64,000 bases of DNA, from assembly GCF_002221595.1 (NCBI RefSeq), contig NZ_NHMP01000010.1:22773-86772 (forward strand). The letters are read 5' to 3'. Below the pieces are notes generated by a model, which was not told where the DNA came from, did no database searches, and saw nothing but the letters and a program-made list of their open reading frames with translations. Position 1 is the first letter of the stretch, and each line of letters opens with the position of its first letter. This DNA comes from Turicimonas muris. GTDB lineage: Bacteria > Pseudomonadota > Gammaproteobacteria > Burkholderiales > Burkholderiaceae_F. The position numbers were made by a program, and so were the translations under genes. Shown here piece after piece: positions 8,111 through 16,515 of this stretch.

Positions 8111-8825
8111 AGTTGGACATACTTAGGGTTAGAGAGAAGCGATTTCCTGGATGGAAAGACTCAGTAATCTGCAGCAGTTTATTATCGCTAGATTTGTAGT
8201 GTCTCAAAATCCTAAGAGAGGGAAGGCCGGGCGTGACAAGCAAATGTCTGGCAGCTTCATCCGGCAAAGCAACCGCTGTCACTTTCTGTGTCATTTGAGA
8301 ACATCTTTCCCCATATTCTTTTTCAATGAGAGCACTTAAAAGAGGAAGGGGCTGACGTTCGGCCATCTGAGGAAGGCGACTGTAAGCAGCATTTACATAT
8401 ACAGTGGTCCAGACAATTGGACGTTCTTTATCTTCCGGATCAGTTAATACATTGGAAAATCTCAATAGCTTGAGTTGCTCTTCACATTCCAGCTGCAAAG
8501 CCAATGTTCTATCTACGATGCATTCAGTTGTAAGGTGCACAATCCGCTTATGCGTTTCTGATACATGATGGAATTGTGTGAGAGAAGCGGAGGAGATTAG
8601 GGGCTTGCTGCCAAGGGAGATGACTTTTGATCCTAATCGAGGCCATCGTTTAATGTATCCTAACTTAGTAAGATTGTCCAGAGCCATTCTTACCGTATAT
8701 CGGCTGACGTTATATTTAGCGCAGAGTTCCATTTCCGTTGGCAGGTAGGAATTTAACGGGAAAGTACCGTCGGAAATCTCAGCAGTAAGATCATCAGCTA
8801 GTTTTACCCAACGAGCATTTCTCAT
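8103..8825 (-). CDS. GntR/HutC-family transcription regulator
   Basis: The 240-residue protein has an N-terminal GntR winged helix (LPTEMELCAKYNVSRYTVRM) and a C-terminal UTRA-type ligand domain (about 85-235) as in HutC and PhnF. The ligand is unknown. It is co-transcribed with recG through an 8-bp overlap, which is unusual because recG is normally paired with DNA-repair or redox genes. A perfect TTGTGATCACAA palindrome 34 bp upstream of the start is a good autoregulatory operator candidate. Confidence 0.85.
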   Translation of the reverse strand: MRNARWVKLADDLTAEISDGTFPLNSYLPTEMELCAKYNVSRYTVRMALDNLTKLGYIKRWPRLGSKVISLGSKPLISSASLTQFHHVSETHKRIVHLTTECIVDRTLALQLECEEQLKLLRFSNVLTDPEDKERPIVWTTVYVNAAYSRLPQMAERQPLPLLSALIEKEYGERCSQMTQKVTAVALPDEAARHLLVTPGLPSLRILRHYKSSDNKLLQITESFHPGNRFSLTLSMSNFG

Positions 8826-8858
8826 ATAATCGTCTTCAGATTTGATTGTAATAAGTTT

Positions 8859-8870
8859 TTGTGATCACAA
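8859..8870. promoter_or_regulatory. Perfect 12-bp palindrome upstream of the GntR gene
   Basis: TTGTGATCACAA is a perfect palindrome 34 bp upstream of the regulator start. Its symmetry and position fit an autoregulatory GntR operator, although a CRP-like TGTGA-TCACA site without the normal spacer is a poorer alternative. Confidence 0.5.
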
Positions 8871-9318
8871 TTTAATGGTATTCCAGATATCTTATTTTCG
8901 CAATTAAGAAAACCCAATACACATGGTTAATTTGAGAGGTTTTTTAATCTTTTTATTTGTTACTTATATCTATTAATTAAAATATTTTCTTTTAAGTTAT
9001 ATGAAAAATATTTAGAAAATAACCTCCCGAAAAAAATAAATACCCACCTAAACTTTCCCCACCTAATAATCGTGGGGTGAGAGCCATTGTTTCAGCGGGG
9101 GAATAAATATATATATTTGAAGAGAAAAACCTTTAGATAATCTAAAAATAAACTGGGAGAAATTGAAGAGACAAATATTTTGCAGTTGTAAAAATGAGAC
9201 AAATGTATAGCGCTTTCAAGTCACACATATTTTGGTGAAAATGCTTAGAAAAAGAAGTACGTCTTTTTGCGGTTTAACGTCTCTCTTTTATTAATATGTC
9301 GGAAAAGGAGGAATTTGG
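8871..9318. other. AT-rich intergenic region before the Sel1 gene
   Basis: No gene was found between the divergent GntR and Sel1 genes. A short hairpin CCCCAC-N9-GTGGGG sits at 9057-9077. The last bases carry the strong ribosome binding site AAAAGGAGG (9303-9311) of the Sel1 gene. Confidence 0.4.
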
Positions 9319-10872
9319 ATGACTCTTAGTCGATTAACCCGTACTGCTTTACCGCTTGTTCTGACAGTATTGAATCTCTCTGTGGCGGCACAACAAGCCG
9401 ACATGACCCCGGCTTCAGTGCTGGAAGACAAAATTAAGGAAAACGTTGTTGCTGCAGCATCGGATGAGTCTTCATCTTCCCAGGTATCTCTGGAAAAAAA
9501 GGCTTCTGTTGAGTCCCGGTCTTCGGCTGAAGAGAACGGCTCTGCCACAGAGAGAGCTGAGACCCAGGAAGAGAAAGCACACGAGTTAACTGAAGCAGAC
9601 CAGACTCATGACGAAAACGTAAAGAGCACACTAGTCCAAATCTCCGAAGAAGAACAAAAGAAAATCAACGACCTAATTAGACAAGCTGAAGTGTATTTAT
9701 ACGGTGACGGCGTCCCGGTAAATCTGCAAAAAGCCGCTGAGTTATACAATGCGGCAGGAGATTTAGGCAGTCCTAAGGCAAAGCTTCGGTTGTCTACTAT
9801 GTATCGTCAAGGCCAGGGTGTTCAAAAAGATCTTAACCATGCTTTTGAGTTGGTGATGGAAGCAGCCAATCAAGACTTTGCTCCGGCTCAATCGGCTCTG
9901 AGCAGCTATTTCAGAACCGGCATAGGCGTCAATAAAGATATTGAACAAGCTAATTATTGGCTGGAGAAAGCTGCCGAAAACGGCCATACCCGCTCAAAGG
10001 TTCTTTTTTCTACAATACTTGAAAGAGATGTTTCCAATCCTGCTTCTTTAGAAAAAGCTAAACGTTTCATTGAAGAAGTTAAGAGTGAAGCTTCTCCCCA
10101 GGAAATTTATTCCATTGGTTATTCTTACGCCAATGGGTTTGGCTTGCCTAAAGATTTGAAGAAAGCGATGGAATGGGCAAGGCTTGGAGCGGATAAAGGA
10201 GAAGTAAATTCTATTTATCTTTTGGGAGATTGTTACTGGCGAGAAAAAAACATTGCTGAAGCATCCGTCTGGTTTGAGAAGGCTGCAGAAAAAGGTTTGA
10301 GAGCCGCTCAGCTTCAGACTGGAAGACTTTATCGCGATGGAGCACCGGGAGTCGAAAAGAATTTAGGGAAGGCCGTTAAGTGGTTGGAGATTGCTTATCC
10401 GTCCGGAGACAAAAATGACGTTTTTAGTCTTGTCGTAATGAGGACAACGGGGCCTAAGGCTGTTAGAAATCTGGCTAAGGGGCAAGAGTGGTTAGACAGG
10501 TATATTCCGGAAGCGACAGTTGAAGAATTAAATGAGCAGGGAGAAAAGTTTTGGAACGGGGATGGCGTTCGCAGAAACTTTAATTTAGGCGGCGCATTGT
10601 GTTTAGCCGCTCTGAAGAAAGGAGACAGGACCAATCTTTGTGGTTTTGCTGAAAAATTGGGAACCAAAAATTGGAGGAAAGCTGATTTTGTTACTTCTTA
10701 CTCGTTGTTGAATCAGTGCGTAATCGACCATCCTGAGAACGAGCAATTGAAAAAGGCATTTGATGCATTACAAGAGAGGATGTCGGCGAAACAAGTTGAA
10801 GATGCTCAGGAGTTAGATCCGACGGATGCATTGAACGACTATTTGGCAAAAAATAATCCTCAGCTCAATTAA
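9319..10872 (+). CDS. Exported Sel1-repeat protein
   Basis: A 517-residue protein with a predicted signal peptide (TRTALPLVLTVLNLSVAAQQ), then a Glu/Ser-rich low-complexity stretch (about 35-115), then Sel1-like repeats (about 120-420). The repeats show the typical A-x-x-Y-x-x-G/A-A-x-x-G pattern, for example KAAELYNAAGDLGSPKAKLR and AMEWARLGADKGEVNSIYLL. Sel1 repeats form alpha-solenoids used in protein-protein interaction. The partner and role are unknown. It is probably periplasmic. It stands alone and is followed by a tRNA gene. Confidence 0.82.
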   Translation: MTLSRLTRTALPLVLTVLNLSVAAQQADMTPASVLEDKIKENVVAAASDESSSSQVSLEKKASVESRSSAEENGSATERAETQEEKAHELTEADQTHDENVKSTLVQISEEEQKKINDLIRQAEVYLYGDGVPVNLQKAAELYNAAGDLGSPKAKLRLSTMYRQGQGVQKDLNHAFELVMEAANQDFAPAQSALSSYFRTGIGVNKDIEQANYWLEKAAENGHTRSKVLFSTILERDVSNPASLEKAKRFIEEVKSEASPQEIYSIGYSYANGFGLPKDLKKAMEWARLGADKGEVNSIYLLGDCYWREKNIAEASVWFEKAAEKGLRAAQLQTGRLYRDGAPGVEKNLGKAVKWLEIAYPSGDKNDVFSLVVMRTTGPKAVRNLAKGQEWLDRYIPEATVEELNEQGEKFWNGDGVRRNFNLGGALCLAALKKGDRTNLCGFAEKLGTKNWRKADFVTSYSLLNQCVIDHPENEQLKKAFDALQERMSAKQVEDAQELDPTDALNDYLAKNNPQLN

Positions 10873-10927
10873 ATTTTGAAGAAAATTTGAAAAATTAAAA
10901 AAAATCGTTTACATTTAGAAAACTTGT

Positions 10928-11003
10928 GGGACAGTAGCTCAGTTGGGAGAGCGCAGCGTTCGCAATGCTGAGGTCGAGGGTTCGATCCCCTTCTGTTCCA
11001 CCA
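10928..11003 (+). tRNA. tRNA-Ala (anticodon CGC)
   Basis: The 76-nt cloverleaf folds fully: acceptor GGGACAG/CTGTTCC, D-stem GCTC/GAGC, anticodon stem CAGCG/TGCTG around loop TTCGCAA, T-arm GAGGG-TTCGATC-CCCTT, and an encoded CCA end. Positions 34-36 read CGC, which decodes GCG alanine codons. It lies 55 bp after the Sel1 gene. Confidence 0.95.
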
Positions 11004-11025
11004 GTTCTCCTTAACCTACACGACA

Positions 11026-11247
11026 GTGTACAACCGCCAAAATCTTCTTAAACCACTGAATACCAAAGGATATAAGGAATGGTGCTTGTTTTCGAAGTGG
11101 ACGCAAGAAGGCGTTAGAACCTGTCAAATATCTAATCGACTTGGACAATTACGGAAATTTTTCGGATCAATTGTATATGTAACTAGGGCGAAGATAAGAA
11201 TGGCGGACGTCGCAGCGTCGATAAGTAAGCTCATTAGTCAGTCTTAG
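11026..11247 (+). CDS. Hypothetical small ORF after the tRNA
   Basis: A 73-codon ORF from a GTG with no visible ribosome binding site, ending six bases before a clear terminator. The sequence (VYNRQNLLKPLNTKGYKEWC...) matches no family I recognise. It could be a remnant or a transcribed non-coding tail of the tRNA unit. Confidence 0.2.
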   Translation: MYNRQNLLKPLNTKGYKEWCLFSKWTQEGVRTCQISNRLGQLRKFFGSIVYVTRAKIRMADVAASISKLISQS

Positions 11248-11252
11248 AAAAC

Positions 11253-11285
11253 GAAAGGCCCAATTAAGGGCCTTTCTGTGCTTTT
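11253..11285 (+). terminator. Terminator after the tRNA-Ala unit
   Basis: GAAAGGCCC (11253-11261) pairs with GGGCCTTTC (11268-11276) around AATTAA and is followed by a T-rich tract. Confidence 0.8.
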
Positions 11286-11320
11286 CTTTCGCTTGCGCTA
11301 GTCAGCTTGAGGTTTACCAC

Positions 11321-11632
11321 TCAACCCCTCCGGTGAAGCTCCCTGAGCCAACGCTTGCTGACACACTCTCTCAGTTCATCGCTTAATCTGCACACCCGTT
11401 GCAGATTTTTGCCCAGTCTAAATTTTTTGTTATTTGTCAATGCTTGAGAGTCTAGGTGGGCTACGATACAACGAAGCATCTTCTTGACTCCGGCAAAGTC
11501 TTTTGCTGTGCTTCCGATGAAAAGTTTATCACCGATGAGAGAGTTGCTAAACCATGCTTGACCGAAGAGAAAAACCGCAGTGAACTTGATTAAAATTGAG
11601 AAAATTTTCAGATTAAGAAAGCCATGGTTCAA
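11321..11632 (-). CDS. Hypothetical protein, doubtful
   Basis: A 103-residue ORF with a hydrophobic N-terminus (LKIFSILIKFTAVFLFGQAW) and a basic, Arg-rich C-terminal half (LGKNLQRVCRLSDELRECVS). It is divergent from the gene at 11624 and overlaps its start by 9 bp. I recognise no family. It may be a decayed fragment in an accessory patch next to the tRNA. Confidence 0.25.
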   Translation of the reverse strand: MNHGFLNLKIFSILIKFTAVFLFGQAWFSNSLIGDKLFIGSTAKDFAGVKKMLRCIVAHLDSQALTNNKKFRLGKNLQRVCRLSDELRECVSKRWLRELHRRG

Positions 11633-12151
11633 GATTACTTCTCACTTTACTCAAAAGACAAAACCTTTTTGCTTTTGAGAATTCACCACAAAGTTGATTT
11701 CTCAGATGAAATAGCCTGGAGCCATTGCTGGGATTTAGCTAAAGAAGATTGTGTTGAGGAAATTACAGACAAAATTTTTGCCTATCTCACCCAAGGTTTT
11801 GACTGCATAGATAGTTGGCAGGGAGACCAAGTCGGCTGGCACGAAAGTATTAAGCATCTTGGTTTTGAACCTGTTGTGACAGAAATGGAGCTTTTGCCTG
11901 CTTTTATCGAGAATTCTGCCAATTCTTATGTTGTGAATTTGAAAAGCCGACTCCAAACCCATCAAAACCAGATATCCTCTCTGCAGATTCCAACCTATGT
12001 CGGATCACTTTACGATGCTTTATGCTCTAAAGGAATTCAATGCAAGAAACCGAGAGTGCCTAACGCAGTTTGCTATATTAAGGTTGACTCAGTTCTCACA
12101 GAGAATTGGGTTGATATCGTGAAAAATTTGGATCAATACTCATTAGATTGA
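11624..12151 (+). CDS. Hypothetical protein coupled to a Nim-like flavoprotein
   Basis: A 175-residue soluble protein with no recognised domain and no signal peptide; it is rich in aromatic and acidic residues (SHCWDLAKEDCVEEITDK). Its stop overlaps the TTG that opens the following flavoprotein ORF (TTGA), so the two are probably translated together. Because the downstream partner is frameshifted, this gene may belong to a decaying unit. Confidence 0.5.
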   Translation: MVQDYFSLYSKDKTFLLLRIHHKVDFSDEIAWSHCWDLAKEDCVEEITDKIFAYLTQGFDCIDSWQGDQVGWHESIKHLGFEPVVTEMELLPAFIENSANSYVVNLKSRLQTHQNQISSLQIPTYVGSLYDALCSKGIQCKKPRVPNAVCYIKVDSVLTENWVDIVKNLDQYSLD

Positions 12152-12644
12152 AAAGAAAAATGAGAAGAAAAGACAGAGAACTCTCCCAAGAAGAAGCATT
12201 GGTAATCATTAAAAACACCAAAATGGCAGTCCTTTCTATGATTTCTCGTGAAGGACTTCCTTACGCCACTCCAATTTCACCTGCTTACATCGACGGGAAA
12301 ATTTACTTTCATAGCTCTAGTTCGGAAGACGGCGTCAAAAAATCTTCTCTTATTAATAATGGCAACGTCATACTCACATACGTCGGATATAACGAAAATG
12401 ATTTGGAATATCTTCCGCAATTATCCGTTAACTATGTGTCGGCTATGGTGAAAGGAAAGGCCTCGCTGGTATCGGATGGAGGAAGACTTTGACAGTGAAG
12501 CTTTCCGAAACTCAATTTCCGATGGCAGAGAAAAAGAGCATTGAGGAAGTCTACGACTCCGCCCATAAATTCATAGATTTGTGGGAAATTGAAATTTCTG
12601 AAATTACCGGAAAAGGTAGAAATAAACACCTCTACTTCAAATAA
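12148..12644 (+). pseudogene. Frameshifted pyridoxamine-phosphate-oxidase-like (Nim-type) flavoprotein
   Basis: The first part (12148-12492; RRKDRELSQEEALVIIKNTK then AVLSMISREGLPYATPIS) is typical of NimA-like FMN-binding proteins with a split-barrel fold. The frame stops early after KGKASLVSDGGRL. The missing C-terminus is in another frame from about 12471 to 12644 and ends WEIEISEITGKGRNK, the usual end of this family (WEIEIEEITGK-like). A single indel near 12470-12480, in GATGGAGGAAG, accounts for the split. It is either a recent pseudogene or a sequencing or assembly error. The start is TTG at 12148 or ATG at 12160. Confidence 0.8.
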
Positions 12645-12650
12645 AAGCTA

Positions 12651-12668
12651 ACGGGCCGAACGGCCCGT
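12651..12668. terminator. GC-rich hairpin between convergent genes
   Basis: ACGGGCCG-AA-CGGCCCGT forms an 8-bp stem with a two-base centre, just past the Nim-like pseudogene and five bases from the stop of the convergent DUF2156 gene. Read on the minus strand it is followed by TAGCTTTTATTT. Confidence 0.6.
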
Positions 12669-12672
12669 GACT

Positions 12673-13602
12673 TCATGACTTGATATCAGGAATTGAATTA
12701 TCTTTTTGAAGTTTTAAAACCGTTTTTCTGACGACTCCGCAGGGGAACCAGTCTTCTTTGGCTTTACGAAGGCCGGGAACACCTAAGTCTTCCTCACGGT
12801 TTAGTACTTCATATTTCTCAGGAAGCATTTTTGCTAAAGCGACTGCCAATGCTGGATATGCCCCTACAATGTTGCGGTCTGCTTTTTCGATGTGAACGGC
12901 AAAGATATCTTCATAAACGCCTGAACCGTATGTAAATCCAAAGACGCTATCTCCTTCTTTCAAAATACCGCCGATGAGTTCGAAATCATCCCAGTGCTCA
13001 AAAGCTAGATTGATGGCATCTCTTTCTGCAATCAAGCCCTCGTCCATATCTCCTCTGCTTTCGTACCACTTCTCCAAGAAAGTTCTGGCCATAGGAATCG
13101 TTGACGGATTTAAGGGAATGAATTCAGCATTCGGATAGGCTTTGTTAAAACGTTTGTTGAAGTTCCTTTTCCCGTTGAGCTGTCTGCCCTCTAAGGTCAG
13201 GAAACGCTCCTTAGCGTAAAGGTAATCCCACCAAGAATTCGAGGAAACGGTAATAAAGTTGCGGTAACGGAAAAGCCTTTGTACATGCTCTGTCATTTCC
13301 GTAAAGCGGCCGAAAAGAAGAAGAGGTTCTTTGCAGTTTTTACACTGGCATTCTAACTGCGGCAGTATGTTTGCGATCTTTGGACTGTTCCAGGGGACAA
13401 CATAAGCAGCAGGACATTCAGGATAAGGCTGCCAATTTAAAACGATTTCGTCTTCAACTTCGGCGTATTGAATCTTGTATTCGGCGCTTCTTCCGATAAT
13501 GGAGACCAGTGCCAAGTTACAGTCTCCGTCCTGTAAAGAGCCGATATGCTCTTTAAGCAAAGGAAGAGTATCTATAGTTACAGGTTTTAGTTCTATGCTC
13601 AT
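12673..13602 (-). CDS. DUF2156 (LPG synthase C-terminal-like) protein
   Basis: A 309-residue soluble protein matching the DUF2156 domain, a GNAT-like fold found at the C-terminus of lysyl-phosphatidylglycerol synthases (LEGRQLNGKRNFNKRFNKAY, ADRNIVGAYPALAVALAKML, NREEDLGVPGLRKAKEDWFP). There are no membrane segments, so it is not the full flippase-synthase. A transfer from aminoacyl-tRNA or acyl-CoA is possible but unproven. An internal CQCKNC might bind metal. Monocistronic. Confidence 0.8.
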   Translation of the reverse strand: MSIELKPVTIDTLPLLKEHIGSLQDGDCNLALVSIIGRSAEYKIQYAEVEDEIVLNWQPYPECPAAYVVPWNSPKIANILPQLECQCKNCKEPLLLFGRFTEMTEHVQRLFRYRNFITVSSNSWWDYLYAKERFLTLEGRQLNGKRNFNKRFNKAYPNAEFIPLNPSTIPMARTFLEKWYESRGDMDEGLIAERDAINLAFEHWDDFELIGGILKEGDSVFGFTYGSGVYEDIFAVHIEKADRNIVGAYPALAVALAKMLPEKYEVLNREEDLGVPGLRKAKEDWFPCGVVRKTVLKLQKDNSIPDIKS

Positions 13603-13772
13603 CTTCTTTAGATGTAACTAAGGTAGTTTCATCTTAATTATTTAGTACACATTGGATTTTAAAGCAAAGGTCTTTGCGAGAGGATGAAGATGCTTAACCT
13701 GAGGAATGGAAAAAGCTCTCAGTTTCCGATACTGCTCTTATATAATGTGCGGGTAACTTTTGGAGATGACCA

Positions 13773-14102
13773 ATGGAAAACGTATTGAATGTTACTGAAG
13801 CAAATTACGAAGAAACCGTTGTAAAGTGCCCTAAAAAAGTTCTTTTGGCTATTGGTGCACCATGGTGTGTTGATTGCCAAAGAATCCAACCGATGTTTAT
13901 GCAATTCGCAACAGAATATGCAGATCGCTTGCAGTTTGCTTATTGCGACTTCGACAAAGAAAGCGGATTGAACGCAAAATTCCGCGTTCGCCATATTCCA
14001 ACTTTGTTAGTTTTGAAGAACGGTGAAGTATTGGATACATTGGTTGAGCCAAAGAATACAGAACTCTTCAAAGCTTTTGTTGAAAAAGCACTCACTCTCT
14101 AA
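13773..14102 (+). CDS. Thioredoxin-family protein
   Basis: A 109-residue single-domain thioredoxin with no signal peptide. The active site is WCVDC (C32, C35) rather than the classical WCGPC, and the cis-proline loop reads RHIPTLLVLKNG. The changed dipeptide usually shifts redox potential and partner choice, so it is better called thioredoxin-like than TrxA. It is followed by a strong terminator. Confidence 0.9.
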   Translation: MENVLNVTEANYEETVVKCPKKVLLAIGAPWCVDCQRIQPMFMQFATEYADRLQFAYCDFDKESGLNAKFRVRHIPTLLVLKNGEVLDTLVEPKNTELFKAFVEKALTL

Positions 14103-14112
14103 TTTTCTATTG

Positions 14113-14151
14113 AAGGCTCAAAAACTATCTTTTATAGGGTTTTTGAGCCTT
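14113..14151 (+). terminator. Terminator after the thioredoxin gene
   Basis: AAGGCTCAAAAAC (14113-14125) pairs with GTTTTTGAGCCTT (14139-14151). Confidence 0.85.
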
Positions 14152-14221
14152 GTCCTATAGCTTCTTTAATCTTGCCCTGGTTTATATGCCGCTAGGCTCT
14201 GATGAAACAGAGTAAAAAACA

Positions 14222-15199
14222 TTAAAGCGGTTTATGCCAGCCGAACCTAGCCTCAGGCAAAATATCAGAGTTTTCATAGATAGCCTCTACGGCATCTTCA
14301 TATTGCTGAACATCTTTGGCTTTAAAAAGCTTTTTCGCAAGCTTATCCTCAGTTGAAAGCAGGTTAAGCTGGAAAAACCAATATTCTTTCATGCGCATAA
14401 CGGCATTCTTCGCACTTCCAAAAGCTTCCGTATAGCCGGTAAAAAGTTTTTCACTGAAATCTCGGATTTCTGCTTTAGAGGCTGCGGAGCCGCGGTTAAA
14501 TTTTCTGAAAAGAGCAGGGTCGGCAACCAATCCTCGGCCAACCATCAGCATAGAAAGCGTCGGAAACCTGCCCAAGGTTTCATGAATATCCTTTGTGGAA
14601 ACAATATCGCCGTTATAACCGACAGGAAAAGAAAACTTATTGAAATTGGCCTCAAAGATTTCTTTCCTGCAGTCTCCTTTGTATTGATCCGTTTTTAAAC
14701 GCGGATGAATGATGAGCTTGGCGAGTGGATATTGGCTGTAAAGGTTAGCTAAATCTTCAAACTCTTCAGGATTGCTCCATCCAAGCCTTGTTTTTATAGA
14801 AATTTTGATTTGATGTTCTTGAGAAAAAATGCCGTCAAGTAATGGTCTGAGAACATCAAAATTTCTTAAAAGTCCCGAACCTTTGCATTTAGCCACAACG
14901 GTTCCGGCAGGACATCCAAGATTTAAATTAACCTCTGAATAGCCCAGATCGTATAAAGCTTTTGCAGCCCATTCAAAATCTTGAGGCTTGTTGGTCAAGA
15001 GCTGAGGAATAACATTCAGTCCGGAATTGAGTGCCGGATTGAGTTCTCTCATTTGTCTTTCTGTAAATTTTGGCTCAGAAGTGGGCGTGACAAAAGGGAT
15101 GTAGTAACTGTCGGCAGGTCCAAAGATTTCAGAATGGACTTTTCTAAAAACTCTAGTGGTCAGCCCCTCCATTGGGGCGACGGATAATTCAACGGACAT
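14222..15199 (-). CDS. tRNA-dihydrouridine synthase family protein (DusC-like)
   Basis: A flavoprotein that reduces specific uridines in tRNA. The N-terminal SVAPMEGLTTRVFRK, the catalytic-cysteine loop VNLNLGCPAGTVVAKCKGSG, the histidine in KLIIHPRLKTDQY and the C-terminal VGRGLVADPALFRK motif identify the Dus TIM-barrel. It is more divergent than DusA/B and closest in pattern to DusC. I place the start at ATG 15199 (MSVELSVAPMEG); a TTG at 15235 would add 12 atypical residues. The exact uridine modified cannot be told. Confidence 0.85.
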   Translation of the reverse strand: MSVELSVAPMEGLTTRVFRKVHSEIFGPADSYYIPFVTPTSEPKFTERQMRELNPALNSGLNVIPQLLTNKPQDFEWAAKALYDLGYSEVNLNLGCPAGTVVAKCKGSGLLRNFDVLRPLLDGIFSQEHQIKISIKTRLGWSNPEEFEDLANLYSQYPLAKLIIHPRLKTDQYKGDCRKEIFEANFNKFSFPVGYNGDIVSTKDIHETLGRFPTLSMLMVGRGLVADPALFRKFNRGSAASKAEIRDFSEKLFTGYTEAFGSAKNAVMRMKEYWFFQLNLLSTEDKLAKKLFKAKDVQQYEDAVEAIYENSDILPEARFGWHKPL

Positions 15200-15255
15200 T
15201 TGACAGCTAATGGATAGATCTAAACAATCCAGCAAATTTAACAGAGAAACCTCAT

Positions 15256-16290
15256 TTACGGAGCGGCATGGGAAATAGAAATATCTACGTTTGGTTTATC
15301 TTGAAGAGTTAGATCAGACAAAGTCACATTAGCATTTTCTGCCTGAAATACTTTAGAGGGCCGATCAAACATCGGAAGTTTTTTCTCAGTTGGCTGACCG
15401 TATAAACCGTTCAAAATCTTTGAATAAGTAGCATTGTTAGTCTCGGACGCATCTTCCGGCGTTATCCGAATGGACTTAAATTTTGATTTGTTCTTGTCGT
15501 CGACTTCAAAGTAAAAATGTAGCCTTCCGCAGCTATTCTTCAATTTGGTTCGGAGTGTCTGCCATTGAGGATCTGTTGTGTCGGCTCTTAAGCATCCATA
15601 CTCCGTCCCGAATTTGTCAACATCGGCAAAAGAGCCTTTGCCATTCGGAAATGCTTTGATAAGAGCAGCAATCTCTTCAGAAACATTGTTAGTGAGATTT
15701 TTTGGATTTTCTCCGGGAGTCTGAAGAATCACTTCAACCTTTAAAAATTCAGCGTAGGTGGACCAAGTCATAAAGGCAATCTTGTCTTTGTTCTGGAACC
15801 GCTGCTGGTTGGTAAAAAGCTGTTTGCTTTCAGAGCGGGCACCTAAACCTAAACTTTTCTTGATTTCGTTTTCAACTTCCGCTCTAACTTTGTCAAAGGC
15901 CTCACGGCTTTTGAAATCCCATTCCAGCGTAAAGCTGTCTGCGGTTTTGTTAGGGCCGAGTAAGGTAACGATAGGGGGTGTCAGTTCAATCGGTGATTTA
16001 AACGTCGGACTAAAAACTAGATACTCTCCGGCAAACAGTTGTTTAAGCTTTGCTCCATCGGCTGAAAATAATTGATCTAGGTCTTTTAGCGTTGATTTTC
16101 CAAGTTCCACCTTGGTTAAAAAGAACTTCAAAACATTACTTGGCGTTGCATCCTCTGCGCTTATTGGTTTCGGCTGCTCAGTAGTTTTATTTTCTGCTGA
16201 ATTTACGGGAGCAGCGGGTGAAGCTCCTGCTGCCTGTAATTGAGTACAAAACAGTCCTGCAAGAAAAATGGAAAGTATTGTTTTTTTCAC
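15256..16290 (-). CDS. Exported hypothetical protein
   Basis: The best start is GTG at 16290, nine bases after AAAGGTG, which opens directly into a signal peptide (KKTILSIFLAGLFCTQLQAA). The mature part of about 320 residues has an Ala/Pro/Thr-rich linker, then segments with a regular secondary-structure pattern (STLKDLDQLFSADGAKLKQL; ATYSKILNGLYGQPTEKKL). No family is recognised. It is probably periplasmic. It lies 57 bp upstream of the dus gene, in the same direction. Confidence 0.75.
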   Translation of the reverse strand: MKKTILSIFLAGLFCTQLQAAGASPAAPVNSAENKTTEQPKPISAEDATPSNVLKFFLTKVELGKSTLKDLDQLFSADGAKLKQLFAGEYLVFSPTFKSPIELTPPIVTLLGPNKTADSFTLEWDFKSREAFDKVRAEVENEIKKSLGLGARSESKQLFTNQQRFQNKDKIAFMTWSTYAEFLKVEVILQTPGENPKNLTNNVSEEIAALIKAFPNGKGSFADVDKFGTEYGCLRADTTDPQWQTLRTKLKNSCGRLHFYFEVDDKNKSKFKSIRITPEDASETNNATYSKILNGLYGQPTEKKLPMFDRPSKVFQAENANVTLSDLTLQDKPNVDISISHAAP

Positions 16291-16493
16291 TTGGTTTTCA
16301 CCTTTAAAAATCAACTGCCTTGGCACAATCTAGAAGGGTAGGTAATTTTAGAAAGAAAAAATTTTTTCTCGATTAATTTTGGGCAATCGAAGGTCTGCAA
16401 GGTATTAAATCTAAGAGATTCCTGAGAAACTCGAAGCATCAAGCCGGAAATTAAGCAGGAAAATCGAAAAGCTAAAAAGTTTTCAAAATGAGT

Positions 16494-16513
16494 AAAATTC
16501 GATTAAGAATTTT
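16494..16513. promoter_or_regulatory. Inverted repeat at the start of the GRP-linker gene
   Basis: AAAATTC (16494-16500) and GAATTTT (16507-16513) form an inverted repeat with a 6-bp spacer, immediately before the first ATG of the next gene. It could be an autoregulatory operator for that DNA-binding-like protein. Confidence 0.35.
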
Positions 16514-16515
16514 GG

